From Lentzea pudingi (lineage in GTDB: Bacteria; Actinomycetota; Actinomycetes; Mycobacteriales; Pseudonocardiaceae), in contig NZ_BMNC01000006.1 in NCBI RefSeq assembly GCF_014646255.1, positions 186,001-250,000 of the forward strand: a stretch of DNA of 64,000 nt. Direction: 5' to 3'. Of this stretch, positions 33,340 to 41,821 are shown in pieces. The notes under the pieces are model-generated. The model made no database searches and was not told where the DNA came from. It was given only the letters and a program-made list of their open reading frames with translations. The number at the start of each line of letters is the position of its first letter. The first letter of the stretch is position 1. A program made the translations under genes and the position numbers.

Positions 33340-34632
33340 CTACAGCAGGGTGATGTACCCGTGTGACGAGGCGCCACCGTGCTCGTTGTTGCCCGCGTAC
33401 GAGGCCGTGAAGCCCTGCAGCAGTGTGGCGAGGCCGACCAGCAGTGACGCCTGCGCGTCGCAGGTGGCCTTGCCGGACGAGGTGGTCGTCGCGGTGCAGA
33501 GCGGGTTGCCCTTCACCGTGCGGAAGACGACCTGCTGGCCCGCGATCGGCGCCCCGGTGTGCTTGTCGGTCAGCGTCGCGTCGAGCGAGCGGACCGTGAA
33601 ACCGAGGAGCCGCAACTGCAGCTGGGCGGACCCGGCCGCGAGCTTCGACGAGGCGGGCGGCACGAAGTTGACCGCGATGCCCACCGGGCGCTGGCCGACG
33701 GCGATGGTGCCGGTGACCGTGCCGGACGCCGTGTCGATGACCGACACCGTGTTGCTGTTGAAGTTCGTCACGTAGGCCGACGCGCCGTCCGGCGTGAGGG
33801 CCACGCTGATCGGGCGGTCGCCGACGACGATCTTGCGCAGTTCGGTCATCGTCGTGAGGTCCACGACGGACACCGAGTCGAACTCGCTGTTCGTCACGTA
33901 CGCGCGGGTGCCGTTGGGCGTCAACGCGATGCCGTGCGGCGTGAAGCCGACGGCCGCGGTGCCGACGACGGTGCGCGAGGCGACGTCGATGGCGGAGACG
34001 CTGTCCGAACCCTTGTTGACCACGTACATCCGCGTGCCGTCGGCCGAGGCCGCGATGGCGGTGGCCGCGTTGCCCACGCCGATCGTGGAGACGACGGTGT
34101 TGGACGTCGTGTCGATGACCGAGACCTTGCCCGGACCGGGGGTGTCGTGCGTGACGTAGACGGCGGAACCGTCCTTCGTCACGACGACGCCGTCGGCGTT
34201 CGAGCCGACCGTGACGGTCGCGGTGACCGCGAGCGTGGCCGTGTCGACCACGGACACCGTGCCGTCGAGGTAGTTGGTGACGTAGGCGAAGCCGCCACCG
34301 GGTGCCACCGCGACGCCCGCCGGGTGCAGCCCGACGGGAATGGACTTGTCGACCGTGTTGGTCGGCGTGTCGATGACCGTCAGCGTGTTCTGCACGGAGT
34401 TCGTCACGTAGCCGCGAGTTCCGTCGAACGCGACCGCCGCCATGTACGGCGAGTTGCCGCCGCTGTCGGCGATCGTCGTGGACACCGCGTTCGTGGCCGT
34501 GTCGATCACCGACACCCCGCCGCCGTTGTTGGCGACGTAACCGAGCACCCGGCCGGCGGGAGCCGCCTGGGCCGGGGTCACCACCAGTGCCGAGGTGACG
34601 GCGACCGCCATCACCAATGGACGCAACCGCAT
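33340..34632 (-). CDS. Secreted YVTN beta-propeller protein
   Basis: 430 residues. A signal peptide (about 1-24, ending TPAQA-A) is followed by seven ~42-residue beta-propeller blades with the repeated form YVTN...VSVIDTAT..V...I.VG..P.G.A..PDG (about 28-330). A C-terminal Ig-like domain follows (about 340-430; LLGFTVRSLDATLTDKHTGAPIAGQQVVF) with two cysteines that could pair. The protein is probably extracellular, binding or scaffolding; no enzymatic residues are evident. ATG with AGGAGG about 8 bases upstream. It stands alone, divergent from nothing obvious; the GNAT gene lies upstream on the same strand. Confidence 0.9.
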   Translation of the reverse strand: MRLRPLVMAVAVTSALVVTPAQAAPAGRVLGYVANNGGGVSVIDTATNAVSTTIADSGGNSPYMAAVAFDGTRGYVTNSVQNTLTVIDTPTNTVDKSIPVGLHPAGVAVAPGGGFAYVTNYLDGTVSVVDTATLAVTATVTVGSNADGVVVTKDGSAVYVTHDTPGPGKVSVIDTTSNTVVSTIGVGNAATAIAASADGTRMYVVNKGSDSVSAIDVASRTVVGTAAVGFTPHGIALTPNGTRAYVTNSEFDSVSVVDLTTMTELRKIVVGDRPISVALTPDGASAYVTNFNSNTVSVIDTASGTVTGTIAVGQRPVGIAVNFVPPASSKLAAGSAQLQLRLLGFTVRSLDATLTDKHTGAPIAGQQVVFRTVKGNPLCTATTTSSGKATCDAQASLLVGLATLLQGFTASYAGNNEHGGASSHGYITLL

Positions 34633-34664
34633 TTTCGAAGCCTCCTGCGAGTCATCCCGACCCT

Positions 34665-35150
34665 TCAGGACATCGCGGCTGGGCGAGAGGACGTTAGCCT
34701 CTTCTCGAACCAGTGATCGGCGTATTCGGCTGCGTTGTACGGAGCAATCTCCACGAACCCGCGCTTGGCGTAGAGACTCCTGGCTTCCACCAGGTCCGCG
34801 CGGGTGTCGAGCCGCAACGCCGTGAGGCCGCGTGCCGTCGCCTCGGCCTCCATCGCGGTGATCAACGCCGACGCGACGCCCCGCCCGCGGAACGGCTCGC
34901 GCACGAACATCCGCGTCAGTTCACCGACACCGTTGTCGAGGAAGCGCATCCCCAGACAGCCGACATCGCTGCCATCGCGGGACGCGACGAGGAACACCGG
35001 TACGTCGTGATCTTGCTCGTCGCGTTCGTACGCGTCGATCTCGGCCTCGCCGGCCGGGCGGCCCCAGTAGCGGCTGATCATCTCCGCGTTGTACTCGCGG
35101 TTGAGCGGCGAACGCGCGGCGTCGGCGGCCGTCACGGTCCAGTTGGTCAT
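34665..35150 (-). CDS. GNAT-family N-acetyltransferase
   Basis: 161 residues. The acetyl-CoA pyrophosphate loop is visible in FVREPFRGRGVASALI (R/Q-x-x-G-x-G/A), preceded by beta-4 VGCLGMRFLDNGVGELTRM and followed by ALRLDTRADLVEARSLYAKRGFVEI. Substrate unknown; the family acetylates amines on small molecules or proteins. ATG at 35150; 76 bases separate it from the divergent sigma-factor gene. Confidence 0.9.
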   Translation of the reverse strand: MTNWTVTAADAARSPLNREYNAEMISRYWGRPAGEAEIDAYERDEQDHDVPVFLVASRDGSDVGCLGMRFLDNGVGELTRMFVREPFRGRGVASALITAMEAEATARGLTALRLDTRADLVEARSLYAKRGFVEIAPYNAAEYADHWFEKRLTSSRPAAMS

Positions 35151-35229
35151 GGGACCATCATCGAAAGCCCATCAACTGTGATTCAGGTCACTGCAACACC
35201 GGTGCCACGGGAAGCCAACTGGGGACGTG

Positions 35230-35721
35230 ATGTTCGCGGAGCTGTTCGACGAGCACGCCCATCCGTTGCACCGCTACCTGGCGCGACGGGTGGGCGTCGA
35301 CGTCGCTGACGACCTGGTCAGCGAGACCTTCCTCGCCGCCATGCGCGGTGAGGCCGGCTACGACCCGGAGAGGGGCAGCGTCGTCGGCTGGCTCTACGGC
35401 ATAGCCACGAACCTGCTGCGCGGCCACGCCAAGCGCGAGACCCGCCTGTTGCGCACCGCCGAACGGTACGGCGTCGACGTCGGCGTCGCCGAGTCGCTGG
35501 AGCACACGGTGGTCACCCGCATCGACTCCCGCGCGCACCTGCGCCGGATCGCCCGCGAGCTGGCCAGGATGACCCAGGCCGACCGCGACCTGGTGCTGCT
35601 CGTGTCGCTGGCCGGCCTGTCCGTGCAGGAAGCGGCGGAAGCCCTCGACCTCAACCCCGGCACCGCCCGGTCGCGTCTGCACCGCCTGCGCGCGAAGCTG
35701 AAGGAAGTGGAACATGCGTGA
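35230..35721 (+). CDS. ECF-type RNA polymerase sigma factor
   Basis: 163 residues. Region 2 (about 5-70; FDEHAHPLHRYLARRVGVDVADDLVSETFL and GWLYGIATNLLRGHAKR) recognises the -10 element, and region 4 (about 105-160; LARMTQADRDLVLLVSLAGLSVQEAAEALDLNPGTARSRLHR) the -35. ATG at 35230 is preferred over the GTG at 35227 because GGGGA is only one base from the GTG. It overlaps the following anti-sigma-like gene by 8 bases, the usual sigma/anti-sigma coupling. Confidence 0.93.
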   Translation: MFAELFDEHAHPLHRYLARRVGVDVADDLVSETFLAAMRGEAGYDPERGSVVGWLYGIATNLLRGHAKRETRLLRTAERYGVDVGVAESLEHTVVTRIDSRAHLRRIARELARMTQADRDLVLLVSLAGLSVQEAAEALDLNPGTARSRLHRLRAKLKEVEHA

Positions 35722-36571
35722 CGTGCTGGACGACGACCTCGCCGAGCTGTACTCGGTGCGGCCGGCCGACGACGTGCGGATGGCCCGGTTGCGCGAGCGG
35801 TTGTTCGCCGAGAAGCCGCCACGCCGTTCGCGACGCTGGATCGGCATCGCCGCGGCGGCCGCGGCGGTGGTCATGATCACCGGGCTCGTGGTGACGCTGC
35901 GGCCCGTCTCCCGGGACGCGCCCACGACCATGCCGGTCGCCCCCGCCACTTCGCTGGCGGAGGCGGCGGCGCTGCTGGAGCGGACGGGGCGGCCGGCCGC
36001 GAAGTACCGGCACTTCAAGTACCAGGTGTGGCAGCTGGTCACGCACGCCGAGCCGCCGTTCGACGCGACCTCGGTCAAGTTCGAGTACGACGTGTGGCTG
36101 CCTGCCGCGCCGGACGAGATGGTGGTGATCTACCGCAGGTTCACCGGCGAGCACCGGGCGGTCACCGGTCCGCAGCGGCCGATCGAGGAGATCGGGGGCC
36201 AGGTCAGCGGCGCGGTCCTGTGGAACTCGTTCTGCGCGGCCACCCCGTGCAAGGAGGACAGCCTCTCGAAGCCGTTGCCCGTCAACGGCTTCGAGAAACT
36301 GGAGGCCGTGGCGCCCGCCATGCTGTCCCCGTTCACCACCACCGAGGAGAAGGCCGCGCTCTACCGCAGGCTCGCCGAGGACCCCGCGATCCGCTGGGAC
36401 AACGGGAAGGTGTTCGCCGAGGGCAGCCGGTGGGTGTTCCAGGTCGATCCCGCCACCGGTGAGGTGGCCGGCATGAACGTGGACGCGCCGGTCGACTTCA
36501 GGCTGCCCGGCGGCACGCCGGCGTTGAGCGTCACGGTCACCTACGAGTGGGCCGATCAGCGCCCGTCGTAG
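35714..36571 (+). CDS. Membrane-anchored anti-sigma-like protein (CU044_5270 family)
   Basis: 285 residues. A short cytoplasmic N-terminus (about 1-40, with DDDLAELYSVRPADDVRMARLRERLF) precedes one membrane helix (about 42-62; WIGIAAAAAAVVMITGLVV) and an extracytoplasmic domain with two nearby cysteines (NSFCAATPCKED). Gene order and overlap with the sigma factor suggest it holds the sigma factor at the membrane, although no classical zinc anti-sigma motif is present. Convergent with the kinase gene, sharing 16 bases. Confidence 0.8.
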   Translation: MRDVLDDDLAELYSVRPADDVRMARLRERLFAEKPPRRSRRWIGIAAAAAAVVMITGLVVTLRPVSRDAPTTMPVAPATSLAEAAALLERTGRPAAKYRHFKYQVWQLVTHAEPPFDATSVKFEYDVWLPAAPDEMVVIYRRFTGEHRAVTGPQRPIEEIGGQVSGAVLWNSFCAATPCKEDSLSKPLPVNGFEKLEAVAPAMLSPFTTTEEKAALYRRLAEDPAIRWDNGKVFAEGSRWVFQVDPATGEVAGMNVDAPVDFRLPGGTPALSVTVTYEWADQRPS

Positions 36572-37881
36572 GAACGCGGCAGGTACCAGGCCAGGGCGGC
36601 GCGCAGCTCGGCGACGTCGCGCTCGCGCCGCCTCCTGGTGCGTTCGTGGGCGACCGGGAACACCCGCACACCGCCGTGGTGCGCGCCGAAGAAGCGGCGC
36701 GGCGCCGGGTCTTTCAGCCACACGACGACCCACGGCCGTTTCTTGTGCGGCACGACGCGCACCCGTGCGAGCTCGTACCACCAGTACTGGTGGAATTTGC
36801 CGTTGCGCGTCGTGGCGATGCCCTCGCGGCTGATCTCGATGACGACCTTGCGGCGTGCGGCGGCGCTGAAGTACCGCACCGCGCGCACGAGCAGCACGCA
36901 GAACGCGGCGAGCGCGAGCAGCTGCGTGGCGCCGTTGGCCTGTGCGGCCGGGTCGGCGATCGCGGCGGCGAGCAGGGCCACGGCGAGGTTCAGGCCGCCC
37001 CACGCCATCGGCACGAACCGCGACGTCGAGAACGTCGCGGCGGCGGGTGTCATCGGGGCGGGCAGCTTGGTGGTCGGCGCCTTCGGCGTCACGACCTGGG
37101 AGAGCAGGCGCGTCACCTCGGCCGGCTCCGGGCGCTTGGCCGGGTCGCGGTGCATGCACTTCTGCACCAGCGGCCGCAGCGCCTTGGGCACGCCGTCGAT
37201 GTCCGGCTCGCCGTGCGCGGCCTTGTAGAGCAAGGTGGCCGTCGGGCCCTCGCCGAACGGGCCCTGGCCCGTCGCCGCGTAGACCAGCACGGCGCCGAGC
37301 GCGAAGACGTCGCTCGGGGACGCGACATCCTGGCCGGTGATCTGCTCGGGCGAGAGGAAGCCGGGCGTGCCGAAGACCATGCCGGTCTCCGTCAGCGCCG
37401 TGTGCTCCATCGCGCGCGAGATGCCGAAGTCGATGACGCGGGGTCCGTCGGCTCCCAGGAGCACGTTCGACGGCTTGAGGTCGCGGTGCACGAGGCCTGC
37501 GCGGTGGATCGCGGTGAGCGCCTCGGCCAGACCCTCGGCGAGTCGTCTCAGATGGTGCTCCGGCAACGGGCCGTGCCGTTCGATCGCCTCTTGCAGCGTC
37601 GGGCCGGGCACGTACTCGGTGGCCATCCACGGGCGGGGCGCGCGCGTGTCGGCGTCCACCACCGCGGCGGTGCCGGCGCTGCCGACCGCGCGGGCCATCT
37701 GCACCTCGCGGCGGAACCGCTCCCGGAAGCGCGGGTCGTCGGCCAGCTCGGCACGGGCGACCTTGACCGCGACCTGGCGGCCGTCACTGCCTTGTCCCAG
37801 GTAGACCGTTCCCATGGCACCACGACCAAGCCTGCCCAAGAGCAGGTAGTCCCCGATGCGTTGTGGTTGGTCCACCTTCAC
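36556..37881 (-). CDS. Ser/Thr protein kinase with membrane helices and C-terminal PH-like domain
   Basis: 441 residues. An intact Hanks-type kinase domain occupies about 8-265: glycine loop LGRGAMGTVYLG, Lys in VAVKVA, catalytic loop VHRDLKPSNVLL, DFG in VIDFGISRAM, and GTPGFLSPEQ. Two hydrophobic segments follow (about 290-310 and 322-340), then a cytoplasmic beta-rich tail (KVVIEISREGIATTRNGKFHQYWWYELARVRVVPHKKRPWVVVWL) that looks PH-like. Actinobacterial kinases usually end in extracellular PASTA or other sensor domains; this arrangement points to an intracellular or membrane-lipid cue instead. ATG at 37881. Confidence 0.9.
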   Translation of the reverse strand: MKVDQPQRIGDYLLLGRLGRGAMGTVYLGQGSDGRQVAVKVARAELADDPRFRERFRREVQMARAVGSAGTAAVVDADTRAPRPWMATEYVPGPTLQEAIERHGPLPEHHLRRLAEGLAEALTAIHRAGLVHRDLKPSNVLLGADGPRVIDFGISRAMEHTALTETGMVFGTPGFLSPEQITGQDVASPSDVFALGAVLVYAATGQGPFGEGPTATLLYKAAHGEPDIDGVPKALRPLVQKCMHRDPAKRPEPAEVTRLLSQVVTPKAPTTKLPAPMTPAAATFSTSRFVPMAWGGLNLAVALLAAAIADPAAQANGATQLLALAAFCVLLVRAVRYFSAAARRKVVIEISREGIATTRNGKFHQYWWYELARVRVVPHKKRPWVVVWLKDPAPRRFFGAHHGGVRVFPVAHERTRRRRERDVAELRAALAWYLPRSYDGR

Positions 37882-37950
37882 CGGATCGAGGGTAGCGGGA
37901 ACTCGGGCCGAAACCTCACATCTGAGTAGATCTACGTATCGTTGTCACCC

Positions 37951-38907
37951 ATGGGCCGGACCCGCTTGTACCGCAATGGCGAACTCGTGGACAGGGACTT
38001 CCCGGTCACGGAGGTCGCCGAGCGTCTCGAAGATCACTCCGCCGTCGTGTGGTTCGACCTCTGCGCGCCGTCCGAGGCCGAGATAGGTCTGTTGCGCGAC
38101 GAACTGGGGTTGCACGAGCTCGCGATCGAGGACGCGTTCTCCGAGCGGCAGCGCCCGAAGGTCGACCGCTATCCCACTCATCTGTTCCTCTCGGTGTACG
38201 CGGTGCAATACGAAAAGCACGAGATGAAGGCGTGCGAGGTCGATGTCTTCGTGACGAAGAACGTGCTCGTGACGGTGCGCGAGAGTGAGGACTACTCGCT
38301 CGAAGGCGTGGAGCGGCGGTGGGACAGCGCGCCGACGCTCGCCTCGTCGGGCATCGGGTTCCTGCTGCACGGGCTGCTCGACGACGTCGTGGACGGCCAC
38401 TACGCGGCGGCCCAGGCGCTCGACGACGACATCGAGGCCCTCGAGGACCGGATCTACGAGGAGAAGCCGCACGTCGGGCGCAAAGCGTTGCAACTGCGGC
38501 GGGCGCTGGTGCAGCTCAGGCGTGTCGCGTCGCCGATGCGTGAGGTGCTCGGGTCGCTGCTGCACCGTGAGCACGACCTCGTGGACGACGTGATGATGCC
38601 GTACTACCTGGACGTGAAGGACCACACGCTGTTCACGGCCGAGCTGACCGAGTCGATGCGGGAGCTGATCACGAACCTGCGCGAGGCCGAGGTCGCCGTG
38701 CAGGGCAACCGGCTCAACTCGATCATGAAGAAGGTCACCAGCTGGGCCGCGATCATCGCGGTGCCGACGGCGATCTCGGGCTACTACGGCATGAACGTCC
38801 CGTACCCCGGCTTCGAGCAGAAGTGGGGGGTCTGGGTCTCCACGCTGGGTATCTTCGGCCTTTCGTACTTCCTGTACCTGATGTTCAAGCGCCGCGATTG
38901 GTTGTGA
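37951..38907 (+). CDS. corA: CorA-type magnesium/cobalt transporter
   Basis: 318 residues. A large cytoplasmic funnel (about 1-255) with a long acidic/helical stalk is followed by two C-terminal membrane helices. The signature YGMNVP lies between them. It forms homopentameric channels for Mg2+ (and Co2+). ATG at 37951; a TTG at 37942 is in frame. No Shine-Dalgarno sequence is seen, so translation may be leaderless. The enoyl-CoA hydratase gene follows after 7 bases. Confidence 0.93.
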   Translation: MGRTRLYRNGELVDRDFPVTEVAERLEDHSAVVWFDLCAPSEAEIGLLRDELGLHELAIEDAFSERQRPKVDRYPTHLFLSVYAVQYEKHEMKACEVDVFVTKNVLVTVRESEDYSLEGVERRWDSAPTLASSGIGFLLHGLLDDVVDGHYAAAQALDDDIEALEDRIYEEKPHVGRKALQLRRALVQLRRVASPMREVLGSLLHREHDLVDDVMMPYYLDVKDHTLFTAELTESMRELITNLREAEVAVQGNRLNSIMKKVTSWAAIIAVPTAISGYYGMNVPYPGFEQKWGVWVSTLGIFGLSYFLYLMFKRRDWL

Positions 38908-38914
38908 CAAGGCT

Positions 38915-39682
38915 GTGAAGATCCACCTGACCCGCCGCGACGAGCTCGCGATCATCACGATCGACGCGCCGCCGCTCAACCTCTACTCCCTCGACCTCGA
39001 CGCGGAGTTCCACGAGGCCCTGGACGAGCTCGGGGACGCGCGGGCACTGCTGGTCAACGCCTCGGGCAAGGTCGTGTCGGGCGGCGTGGACGTGTCGCTG
39101 TTCGCCGCGCAGGAGTACCGCGCCGAGGCGCAGCAGCTGTTCGACCGCATGCTGGTGCTGCCCCAGCGGTTGGCCGCGTTGCCGATCCCGACCGTGTTCG
39201 CCGCGCACGCGTTGTGCCTGACCTGGGCTTTCGAGCTGGCGGTGGCGTGCGACCTGATCCTGGCCTCCTCGTCGGCGCGGTTCGGGCTGGTCGAGAAGGT
39301 CGTGGGCCTGACGCCGACGATGGGCGGCACGCAGCGGCTGGCGGCGCGGGCGGGCGTGGGTCGCGCGAAGGAGTTCGTGATGACCGGCGACCTTTACGAC
39401 GCGGCCACGCTGGAACGGTGGAATGTCGTCAACCGGGTGTTCCCCGACGAGGGGTTCGCATTGGCGGCCGAGCAGTTCGCTTTGTCTCTCGCGGCCGGTC
39501 CGACGCAAGCACACTTCGCGACCAAACAGGTGCTCGCGCATTTCGAGAACGGCGGCGTCCCGGAGGCCGACGCTCACGTCACGACGATCGCGTCGGCGTT
39601 GTTCGAGACCGAGGACCTGCCACGCGCTGTGCACAGCTTCCTCACGGACGGTCCCGGCCGTGCGTCTTTCACGGGTCGCTGA
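38915..39682 (+). CDS. Enoyl-CoA hydratase/isomerase family protein
   Basis: 255 residues of the crotonase fold. The oxyanion-hole region around VSGGVDVSLF and the helix FAAHALCLTWAFELAVACDLILAS are recognisable, as are ARFGLVEKVVGLTPTMGGTQRL and GRAKEFVMTGDLYDA. The first catalytic position (Glu in hydratases, at E/D after TMGGTQ) appears as usual, but the ALC segment (normally GxAxGGG) is altered to ALCLTWA, so activity may differ from a standard hydratase. GTG start right after corA; probably cotranscribed. Confidence 0.85.
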   Translation: MKIHLTRRDELAIITIDAPPLNLYSLDLDAEFHEALDELGDARALLVNASGKVVSGGVDVSLFAAQEYRAEAQQLFDRMLVLPQRLAALPIPTVFAAHALCLTWAFELAVACDLILASSSARFGLVEKVVGLTPTMGGTQRLAARAGVGRAKEFVMTGDLYDAATLERWNVVNRVFPDEGFALAAEQFALSLAAGPTQAHFATKQVLAHFENGGVPEADAHVTTIASALFETEDLPRAVHSFLTDGPGRASFTGR

Positions 39683-39696
39683 TCTCACACATCAAA

Positions 39697-39710
39697 GAAT
39701 CATATGACTC
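39697..39710. promoter_or_regulatory. Near-palindrome in AT-rich intergenic DNA
   Basis: GAATCATATGACTC (12 of 14 positions symmetric) in the most AT-rich patch of the 270-base gap between the hydratase and the lipoprotein gene. Possible operator for the latter. The rest of the gap shows no gene. Confidence 0.3.
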
Positions 39711-39952
39711 GGTGATAAAACCGTGATCTACCTGCTCACACGGATGGAGCATTCCCCGCCGGGCGGAAGATGATGTTGCGGCGCAAGGAGATCCGCTTGA
39801 CTCCTCCGGTCGTCCGAGGCATCGTGCTGACCGTTCAACGGCCCCGTACGAACTCCGTCGCACGAGTTTTGTACACATTCCGCAACGGCCGACGACACAA
39901 TCAGCGAGTTCACGGTCCCCCGTCGTGAACGCGCGTGGAGGTAGAACCAGCC

Positions 39953-41050
39953 GTGAGACTGAGATTGGCCGTACTGCTGACCGGTGGTGTCATCGCGTTG
40001 GCCGCCTGCTCCCCGACGAAAGCGGCCCAACCGACTCCCATCGCCGACAGCACCAGCGCCACCTCGACCAGCACCCCCAGCAGTTCCTCAGCCGCCCCGA
40101 GCAGCTCCGCGGCCCCCGGCAGCACCACCACGAAGTCCGCCACGAACGGCCCCGTGAAGCCGCCCGTCGCCCCCGCCCCCGCGGGCTCCCCGGGCTGGAA
40201 GCTCACCCAGGGCAACACCGGCCTCGCCGCACACGGCCTGAACTGCGACTCCCTGCCGCTCTACACCGGCCCCGCCGCCCCCGCCGCCGGCACCGTGATC
40301 TCCGGCAAGCGCATCGAGCAGACCCTGACGTTGTTCGCTGGCAACATCACGATCGAGAAGTCCTGCGTCCGCCCCACCCGCGCCGGCGAAACGCAACCGC
40401 TGATCACGACGAACGGTCCGTGCGGCAGCAACTCCTGCCAGGTCACCGGCGCCCCCGTGACCATCCGCGACTCGAACATCGACGGCTCGGCCCTGTCCGC
40501 CAAGACGATCGCGGGCTCCTGCGCGTTCCTCGGCGTCGGCACCCTGCAGCGCAACTACATCAGCGGCATGGGCTCCGGCATCTGCTTCTACAACACCGGC
40601 AGCACCCTGAGCGGCCTCGCCGAGGGCAACTACGTCCGCGGCCTGCGCTCCGACGGCGACAGCCACAACGACGGCGCCACCGTCCGAGACTTCCCGCTGG
40701 ACCGCAACGCGGGCCGCACCCTGACGTTCCGCAACAACCGCATCGACTGCTCCACCGGCAACGACACCGGCGCCCTGTTCATCCAGACCTACGGCGGCGA
40801 CATCGACAACGTCACCGTCGAGGGCAACCTCCTGGAGGGCGGCGGCTACCAGCTCGGGCTGGAGTCGGGCTTCGACAACGTCTACGGGCGCAACATGAAG
40901 TCCATCAACAACCGCTTCACCGGCACCGGGTGGGGCGCGGCTTATGTCAGCCAGAAGGGCGCTAGCTACAAGTGGGCGGTGTGGCAGGACAACTTCCTGC
41001 ACGACGCGAACGCGCCTGATGGCAAGGGGAAGCCGGCGGGCACGCCTTAG
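39953..41050 (+). CDS. Lipoprotein with right-handed beta-helix domain
   Basis: 365 residues. A lipoprotein signal peptide with lipobox ALAACS (Cys about 19) is followed by a Ser/Thr/Pro-rich linker (about 25-75) and a C-terminal parallel beta-helix (about 100-360). The helix has repeating N-x-[ILV] turns (LQRNYISGM, FRNNRIDC, VEGNLLEGG, INNRFTGTG) and several cysteines. The fold is that of pectate-lyase-like or carbohydrate-binding proteins; no catalytic residues can be assigned. GTG at 39953 has GGAGG 11 bases upstream; a GTG at 39935 sits on top of that site. Expected on the cell surface. Confidence 0.8.
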   Translation: MRLRLAVLLTGGVIALAACSPTKAAQPTPIADSTSATSTSTPSSSSAAPSSSAAPGSTTTKSATNGPVKPPVAPAPAGSPGWKLTQGNTGLAAHGLNCDSLPLYTGPAAPAAGTVISGKRIEQTLTLFAGNITIEKSCVRPTRAGETQPLITTNGPCGSNSCQVTGAPVTIRDSNIDGSALSAKTIAGSCAFLGVGTLQRNYISGMGSGICFYNTGSTLSGLAEGNYVRGLRSDGDSHNDGATVRDFPLDRNAGRTLTFRNNRIDCSTGNDTGALFIQTYGGDIDNVTVEGNLLEGGGYQLGLESGFDNVYGRNMKSINNRFTGTGWGAAYVSQKGASYKWAVWQDNFLHDANAPDGKGKPAGTP

Positions 41051-41331
41051 TCGCCTGGTCCTGCCCTCCGCACGTCCGACCGCCTTCGCTGCCGAGCCCT
41101 CGCCGGCGGCGGGGGCGGTTCGGTGTTGAGGGGTGTTGAGGCTCGTGGACGCGGCGTGCGGGGCGGAAACGGCGTGCGGGGTGGCGTGTGCGCGTAGTGG
41201 CGGCATTTGGCCTGAGACGACACCGTGCGCACGAAGCAGCGACGTAAGTACCAAGCAGCGGCGTGCGCGCGAAGCGGGCGCCCACACCCCAGCACCTTCG
41301 CCGCGCGGCCCTCACCCCCAGCCACCCCGGC
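41051..41331. other. Intergenic region with short direct repeats
   Basis: About 280 bases with no convincing gene on either strand. It contains CGGCGTGCGGGG twice (41152-41163, 41170-41181) and TGTTGAGG twice near 41123 and 41133. Low-complexity GC-rich DNA; function unknown. Confidence 0.5.
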
Positions 41332-41787
41332 TCAGCCGTGGTCGCGAAACGTCAACCACCGCGAGCTGAGCGAGTCCCAGATCTCCTGGTACCGCTCGAA
41401 CATCTCCCGCACCTTCTCCGGATCCACCTCCTCCGCCGGAGTCGACGCCACGTAGTACGCGAGGTCGTCCTCGAGCCGGTGGAACTTGTAGCTCGCCTCC
41501 TCCATCAACACCCACAACGAGCGCCACGCGAAGAACGGCTCCAAAGCGGACACCACGGTCACCACCGCCACCAGTGAGAACGCCGTTCCCGTCCAGGGGT
41601 CGAGGTTCTGCAGGCCGAGAATGATCGTCGACACCGCCGAAAGCACCAAAGTGGTCAGTCGGACAGTTACGGACTTCCACCTGAACCGCTGCTTGCGCGA
41701 GCGGGCGTAGGCGTGCCCTCGGGAGATCTGTCCACGTAGGTGCTGCGCGAGTTCCAACGGCTTCAGGCCGGACGGCAAGTCGGTCAC
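41332..41787 (-). CDS. SLATT/DUF4231-like two-helix membrane protein
   Basis: 151 residues. Two membrane helices (about 45-62 VTVRLTTLVLSAVSTIILGL and 70-88 AFSLVAVVTVVSALEPFF) lie between a basic N-terminal helix and a C-terminal helix rich in acidic and aromatic residues (LWVLMEEASYKFHRLEDDLAYYV). This plan fits the SLATT/DUF4231 family, some members of which are pore-forming effectors of conflict systems; no nucleotide cyclase or SLOG partner lies beside it. The likely GTG start at 41787 has TATTGT about 8 bases upstream, suggesting a leaderless mRNA. Confidence 0.7.
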   Translation of the reverse strand: MTDLPSGLKPLELAQHLRGQISRGHAYARSRKQRFRWKSVTVRLTTLVLSAVSTIILGLQNLDPWTGTAFSLVAVVTVVSALEPFFAWRSLWVLMEEASYKFHRLEDDLAYYVASTPAEEVDPEKVREMFERYQEIWDSLSSRWLTFRDHG

Positions 41788-41821
41788 CGGCAAGACAATA
41801 GTTTCGAGGTACCTTCGCCGC

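Noticed and set aside
41051..41331. Small ORFs and short direct repeats in the gap after the lipoprotein
   Set aside because: No ribosome sites or protein-like composition; repeats are only 8-12 bases in GC-rich DNA and do not form a CRISPR-like array.
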